A DNA stretch of 64,000 nucleotides. It comes from Luidia sarsii. Lineage: Eukaryota > Echinodermata > Asteroidea > Paxillosida > Luidiidae. The stretch spans positions 9,032,188 to 9,096,187 of the forward strand of contig OX465114.1 in assembly GCA_949987565.1 (NCBI GenBank), given 5' to 3'. Of this stretch, positions 58,891 through 64,000 are shown piece by piece. The notes beneath the pieces were generated by a model, which was not told the origin of the DNA, did not search any database, and saw only the letters and a program-made list of their open reading frames with translations. Position numbers and translations under genes: made by a program. Numbering within the stretch: the first letter of the stretch is position 1; each line of letters begins with the position of its first letter.

Positions 58891-61050
58891 TTTGCAATGC
58901 ATTGTCCACAAATTGAAGGCCTGACGTTTCGATCCTAGCAGGGCCCTTTTAAAAGCAGAGGGAGGTCATGGATCGGAAAGTTTTAATTCTGCGTCGATCC
59001 TGCCTCAGGTCCGAAAATACTCTCAAGGGGAATGCCTGCTGTCATACCAGTGCCATTGCTAGATATGGTATTTTCAGACGTTACAATAAAATACCAGCAT
59101 AGCTTTCAGGTAAACCGATTTAGGCCTTATAGCTTTAGTGAAAATTTTGGCTCAGTCATTGCATGGAATAAGAATGAGGCCAACTTCCACGACCCTGGCT
59201 GATATGCCGATTACAAGGCGCTTATAGTCAGTCTATTATTTAGAGGGGTAGAACAATTCTGGCAGAATACAAAAAAGAGGGGTCACCAATATCCATGACC
59301 TCTACACTACGTGGAGCTTTTAACGCAGCGCCCAGAAGGTTCGCTGATTTGCAAAGTGAGGTCTAATCACGCCTTGGAATTGAAGTTGGAGGTTAATGGT
59401 CGTGCAATCTTAGCAGCAGTACCAGTGCACATTATTATGCAGCTCGATTTGAGGCAGAGAATTCAGGACACTGATTGCGTAGCGCTGCAAAAAACTGTAC
59501 ACAACTTGTATCCTGCTTGCGCGTGTTTACCAATGAGTTAATTTTCTGCCTCAAACCGTGCAGGGTATACCAGGGCACGATCATTGACGTGTATATACTG
59601 CTTAGAGCGTACGCTTCAGTTGGTAATTTCTAGACAACATCACAGATCCTGGCAAAAAGTACACACGATTTACTAGAAATTCAAGTTTTCCTACATGTTT
59701 CTTCCTTACGTGTAGCGAACGAGATATCCATGCCGTGTGCACGTTTAGCGGATACCAAGTAGAGTATGACGTCATAATTGATGACGCATCCGTTAAATCA
59801 CCTTCGTCACACCGACCGTTTCGTTCGCTTGCGAAAACTTTTTATCAATTTTGTGACTTTCAAGTAACTCTATAAGCAGGGCGTGCACAATGACTGAAAA
59901 TGATTATAGGTTTAAATTGTCATCTAAAACGTTCATATGAATGGATTGCATCTTTATGGATTTGTCAACGTTGTTTTGTTTATCATATCAAAAGGCATAT
60001 GTTGGTAGCAGGTTGACTCGGTAGAGTATTGATATTTAGTTAGAATGGGAATACCAAATATCGGCGTTTTGATTGGCATTAGTAGGGATAATGATTATTG
60101 GAGATGTTTACACCTTAATACATGTACAAAGAGTTACTTCTATTTGATTTGTTGGTTGGGATTGTGATTGGAGGTTCAAATGGTACATTCAGAATTTTAC
60201 TTCATTAGATGCATGGCTGTGATAATAAATAAATTGTATGGTATCGGTACTGATAAACCAAGTGTAACTTTGTCTTGAAAGGGAGCCCATGAGTAAAATA
60301 GTACCAATGTTCATTCTGATATTATGGTTGGTGGTTGACTTTGTGGTTGTGGTTGTTGATGTATTAATGGTTGTAGTCGCGGTTGTCCTGATTCAAGATA
60401 TGAACCACACAGCACAATATGAGATATTTCTGTTTACACAACACGTTTGCTTTTTATTGCCGAACAATTCGTCACGGTTTTCACGAAGAGATTAATTTGT
60501 CCATGGTGAGTAAAAGTAAACTTTCGAGAAAATCGCCTTTGAAACTTGGTCAATTTTAAAAACATTTACTTCTTATCGATTAACTTTCAACCTTGCCAAT
60601 TGTACACATTGTGTAAAAGCAGGAGTCCCAGGCTTTCATTTAACGTGATGTTTTCTACTCTACAATCAGTTAATTTTGGGAGGGGGAGGGGAGGGAGGGG
60701 AGGGAGGGGGAGGGGGAGGGAGGGGAGGGAGGGGGGGGGGAGGGAGGGGGAGGGAGGGTAGGGAGGGGGAGGGGGAGGGAGGGAGAGGGAGGGAGAGGAC
60801 CAACCCAAATTACGCGGTGCACGAGGCTTGCATTTCCTCTGTAGCATTCTCATACGGTAGTGCCGTAATTTTCGTAATATAAACTGCAGCTTTGCACATT
60901 GATTTTGGAAAAGCTTTTTCAAAACAGGTATAGGTCTCGATTTCTGCACGGCTTCGTAAATTTCCTACCGTAGTCACACAACATGTACGTATCACTTCGC
61001 CAGTGGAACACGAACTTTACATTGGGAAAAAAAACATTCACGGAAACTAC
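58891..61050. other. Intergenic stretch between fucosyltransferase copies
   Basis: Contains a minus-oriented Penelope-tail motif at 58916-58963 and a G-rich tract at 60676-60800. I see no gene in the remainder. A Val-rich open frame near 60.3 kb is low complexity. Confidence 0.5.
60676..60800. repeat. (GGGAGGG)n G-rich tract
   Basis: About 120 bases of G-runs of three to ten separated by single A. It has many potential intramolecular G-quadruplex registers on the plus strand. Confidence 0.9.
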
Positions 61051-61059
61051 TGACCCGTA

Positions 61060-61262
61060 GTACTGTTGAAGTACTGCATTATTGTTATTATAATTTCATT
61101 ATGTATCACGGTCTGTCTCCCTCAACAGACCCCTCTGGTCGCTCGCTCGCTCGGGGCTTGCATGTGGTGGGTAAACAAATCTCTACTTGTTCCTTCATAA
61201 AAAGGAGGAAACTGCTCAGTACTGTTGTGACGCTGCCTTATTGTTATTATAATTTAAATAAT
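61060..61262 (+). repeat. Local direct duplication upstream of fucosyltransferase copy 2
   Basis: tactgttgaagtactgcattattgttattataattt near 61060 recurs, slightly altered, near 61220 (tactgttgtgacgctgccttattgttattataattt). A weaker relative is at about 51790, upstream of copy 1. This agrees with duplication of a shared 5' region. Confidence 0.6.
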
Positions 61263-61335
61263 CTTTCGACCTTTGCAGAAGGCGAGCTGGTATATAATAA
61301 CGTAGCTTAGAAAACACACGATAGTCTGGTCGCTC

Positions 61336-64000
61336 GATTTCACTGTCTGTACGGCGAGGTACTTTTTTCACTGGATTGGGCGTGCAAGGTGAATTCAACT
61401 TGTGTTGTCATTCAGGGCGTATTATTACAAGGCTTTCGTTTTGCCAACACGGCGGATGGTTACGAAAGTTTCCTTTGGATTTGTTTAGTATCCTTGGCAG
61501 TGATACTATCGGCGACCATCCATTTCGAAAACAAGATCAACCCCAACATCAAGACGGCAACCTTGGCAGAAATCTGGTAGTTCACACGTAATATTCCAGT
61601 GAGTACAAACATGTTTATTATGACCGTTTGAAAGTAGTCCAAATGTACTTGTATAAATTATGTGCGACTGCAATTACATTGTAACTCATGATATGTAAAG
61701 CACAGGTGGCTGTATATACGTTAAGGTAATTGATCGTTGTCGAAACGGCTTAGAACGAGCAAATACTATTTTCATCGATCCAGAAATTTTAAATCCATGA
61801 AAACATAAAATATATTTGGTAATCATCAGAGAAGCGCACAAAAAGACAAAAATGTTGGTCTCTGCGTGGGGATAAAGGAAGAAGGTAAGACTTAAGGGTT
61901 TCCATGGTGGAGATACTCAGAAGGTTTGCGGTAACACCATGTAACACATTATAATGTCCCTTTGTAGTTTAGAAGAAACAAATGAACTCAGAATACAATA
62001 TTGGTAATAACGTTAAATATATTAGAGACATACATTCATAATAATAATAATAATAATAACTAATAACATTTCATCAGGCATAACGACACTCATCAAAAGT
62101 GTTATACTTCAAAAGTCTTGTCTAAAAGTAAAATAAGGTTGAAAACTACTTAACTGACTGCAATTGCGGCAATATGAAAACCTCATAAATGTAGACGTCC
62201 TGACATTTAATTAAACCTTCCATACCCATTTTCCAAGGGACTTCGATAAATATCATTATCTTGCATTCATCTTTGCATTATCACGTCGAGTAAGGGCAAA
62301 ACCTCATTGAATTACATTCTCCTGGACGCAAACAAAATGTTATATCTATATCTCGCATTTGTTATTACGAGCGCTTGATGTATCCATCCAAGCAGGACCT
62401 TTCCAGAAGAAAGGTTCTCAGAAAGGTTCTGCTTGGATCGAAACGTCAGTCACTCGGAAACTTGAGTAGATTTCAGGTTTGCAACTTGTTTGGGTGTAAA
62501 TTGCTGTAGAGTTTTGATTATTGGTGCAGGATTTGCTTTCAAATTTCCTTACTTCAATGAATTTGTTAACTCTTGCAGATCCTGTTATTCTGTCTCCTCG
62601 TAAAGATTGTTACCACAGCAACAATGGATATAACGGTAGGTCATGTCCACTTTGATAAAAAAAACTGAGGAAAGCAAACATATCGTTTGTGTTGCAACTC
62701 ACCGGTAGAGGGCACTATACATCGAAAGCCTCAAAGTATGGGTTTGTTTGGCATGTGACGTGACGCGTGTTCAAATTTGCCAGTGGCATAATTATAGAGC
62801 TCTACGAATACCGTTAGGTGTTTTTTTGGCGACTGTTCTTGAATTTGTTCTAGTAGGCTAATGAGTGGCTAATCAGATTCACGATGAATGTCGTGCTATC
62901 TAATGGGCACTGTACAGATATTTTGTACGTTGACTCTATACAACCACGCAGGTCCAACTATGACCCAATCCATGTGTGGTCCAACGCCAGACCTAAATCT
63001 TGAGATGGATGGCTCTATGTATATAACCTACCGACGGACACCAAAATAAAATGCCACGGAGGCTGGCATCTTTACAAAAGTATTACCAGTCGCAAAAACA
63101 AATTAATGATTAGACGGAAACAGAAAACACTACTAGTCGCAAAAATATTCACGACCCGTCGAAAAAACCCAATTTGCGACCAGACTTAAACAGTCTGTTT
63201 CTGTCCATTCAGGGCCACCGTACTTTACAGTGCCACAGCTACAGGTATTATTTTATGAACGCGTTTTGGTCACAGTTTCTATGAAAATACCTTTTACTAA
63301 GCAGCACAGCAAACCTTCAAGTCCAGCGATAAACCGTTATCTGTGCTCTCCGTTTTCTAGGAGACAATCGGGCAAAGCACTGAGAATCAACGTAAATAAT
63401 ACCAGTATAGTAATTGACAATCTCATTTATTTAGATTTTCATTAAGGGGAAAATTATATTATAATCTACATATGGTTTTGATTGTTATTCGTCCACAGAA
63501 GACGTTCCTCTATGTGATGGCTGTTTTCTGTCTCTTTGCGATCACCTTGATGCTGATAACTTCTACCGGAATCGAGTCTTACATCGGAATCAGCCTTGCT
63601 GAAGTGACCCCTCACCGGCTACCGCAGTACGCAGTTGGCGTCACGCGCGCAAAAATGAATCGAACACGGACAACGCATGCGCGCGGTGACGTCATCGATG
63701 CGAATAGGTCACGCACAGCGACCCAGCAGCGAAGCGGTCGCTGCAGATACAAGATTCAAGTGTACGATGTCCCGGAATGTCTTCCGAAGAAAGCGTGGCG
63801 ATGTGTCACGAGGCAGGTGATCGGGAAGCCACTCGAATGGACAAACGTAACATGCGCAGACTACGATTGCGACGTTCAGCTCATACTTTCACCTGATAAG
63901 AAATATCCCGGCACGGACGCTGTGGTGTTCCACTTCCTGTCGTTTCTGATTCCTAGCCCTATCCCAAGAGCAGACATGAATCCCAACCAGGCCTGGATTT
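61336..64000 (+). CDS. GT10 alpha-1,3-fucosyltransferase, 5' part (copy 2, runs off window)
   Basis: Type II Golgi membrane enzyme, N-terminal portion only. A 5' exon at about 61336-61598 ends in a good GTGAGT donor. Exon 62579-62635 contains the proposed start at 62624 (four codons, M-D-I-T, then a GTAGGT donor). The exon from 63499 is open to the window edge. Spliced, the protein has a 5-residue cytoplasmic tail, a signal anchor at about 6-26 (start T-F-L-Y-V-M-A-V-F), a stem with three N-glycosylation sequons (NRT, NRS, NVT) and the start of the catalytic domain. Y-P-G-T-D-A-V-V-F-H-F followed by N-Q-A-W-I-F matches the GT10 N-terminal region (A-D-A-V-V-F-H ... Q-x-W-V). The exon from 63499 is richer in CpG than its surroundings. 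Confidence 0.8.
61389..61580 (+). CDS. Small ORF with a membrane-anchor-like segment in the copy 2 5' exon
   Basis: A 63-codon frame starting at ATG 61389 contains F-L-W-I-C-L-V-S-L-A-V-I-L-S-A, a plausible single membrane span, and stops before the donor at 61598. It could be an upstream ORF of the fucosyltransferase mRNA, a relic alternative signal anchor, or chance. No family match is recognised. Confidence 0.25.
   Translation: MNSTCVVIQGVLLQGFRFANTADGYESFLWICLVSLAVILSATIHFENKINPNIKTATLAEIW
62255..62355 (+). mobile_element. tRNA-derived SINE family B, tail fragment
   Basis: tcacgtcgagtaagggcaaaacctcattgaattacattctcctgga and gcaaacaaaatgttatatc match the family B tail. The tRNA-like head is missing. 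Confidence 0.7.
62381..62460. repeat. Inverted pair of Penelope-tail motifs
   Basis: gatccatccaagcaggacc in minus sense is followed by aggttctgcttggatcgaaacgtcag in plus sense. Both carry the same loop variant (gcttgg), so this is a dimer with compensating stem changes rather than two random copies. Confidence 0.65.

Noticed and set aside
60289..60495. Small membrane protein with Val-rich segment
   Set aside because: Low-complexity gttgtggttg-type repeat, no homology or gene context recognised.

Overview
This is eukaryotic, intron-rich DNA from an animal nuclear genome. Spliced genes with canonical GT-AG introns are separated by transposon debris, tRNA-derived SINEs and simple or tandem repeats. 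The encoded proteins are metazoan orthologues. The repeat types (Penelope-like elements, a DIRS-order tyrosine-recombinase retroelement, tRNA SINEs) and a tandem GT10 fucosyltransferase locus fit a marine invertebrate, most likely an invertebrate deuterostome such as an echinoderm. That placement is inference from remembered protein similarity.

Layout, left to right. 1-2.8 kb: no gene recognised. 3.3-9.0 kb, minus: an SRSF7-type splicing factor (RRM, CCHC knuckle, RS domain) in four coding exons, its long intron carrying a TAA-flanked MITE and a large foldback. 9.4-9.6 kb: a CpG-containing promoter-like stretch with a CRE palindrome and one possible orphan plus-strand first exon. 9.6-15.2 kb: repeats. 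15.2-28.7 kb, minus: a complete 13-exon mitochondrial ABC transporter ABCB7, its introns loaded with six distinct satellites or low-complexity tracts. 29.0-32.4 kb, plus: UPRT in six exons, head-to-head with ABCB7 across about 340 bp. 34.5-39.8 kb, minus: ribosomal protein eS4 (RPS4) in seven exons with a 5' TOP start. 40.3-47.5 kb, plus: SYAP1 (BSD domain) in nine exons, head-to-head with RPS4. 47.5-52.1 kb: repeats, including an 0.8-kb foldback block. 52.1-64 kb: a tandemly duplicated alpha-1,3-fucosyltransferase locus. Copy 1 has a duplicated 5' segment and a terminal exon but is split by a nested transposon complex (Penelope-like element plus Ngaro-like recombinase element). Copy 2 starts at about 61.3 kb and runs off the right edge.

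The genes do not form a pathway (splicing, mitochondrial Fe-S export, nucleotide salvage, translation, signalling, glycosylation). Two divergent gene pairs (ABCB7/UPRT and RPS4/SYAP1) make compact bidirectional promoters. ABCB7 and UPRT are also neighbours in divergent orientation in human Xq13.3, so this is probably ancient microsynteny.

The most intriguing sequence signal is a short motif repeated about 15-20 times in both orientations. Two copies lie just downstream of the Penelope-like element. It folds on paper into a complete type I hammerhead-ribozyme topology, but the two catalytic-core positions known to pair with each other (3 and 8) are both changed, from C-G to U-A. All exon boundaries below were derived by hand from splice consensus, reading phase and family similarity, and the phases close exactly.
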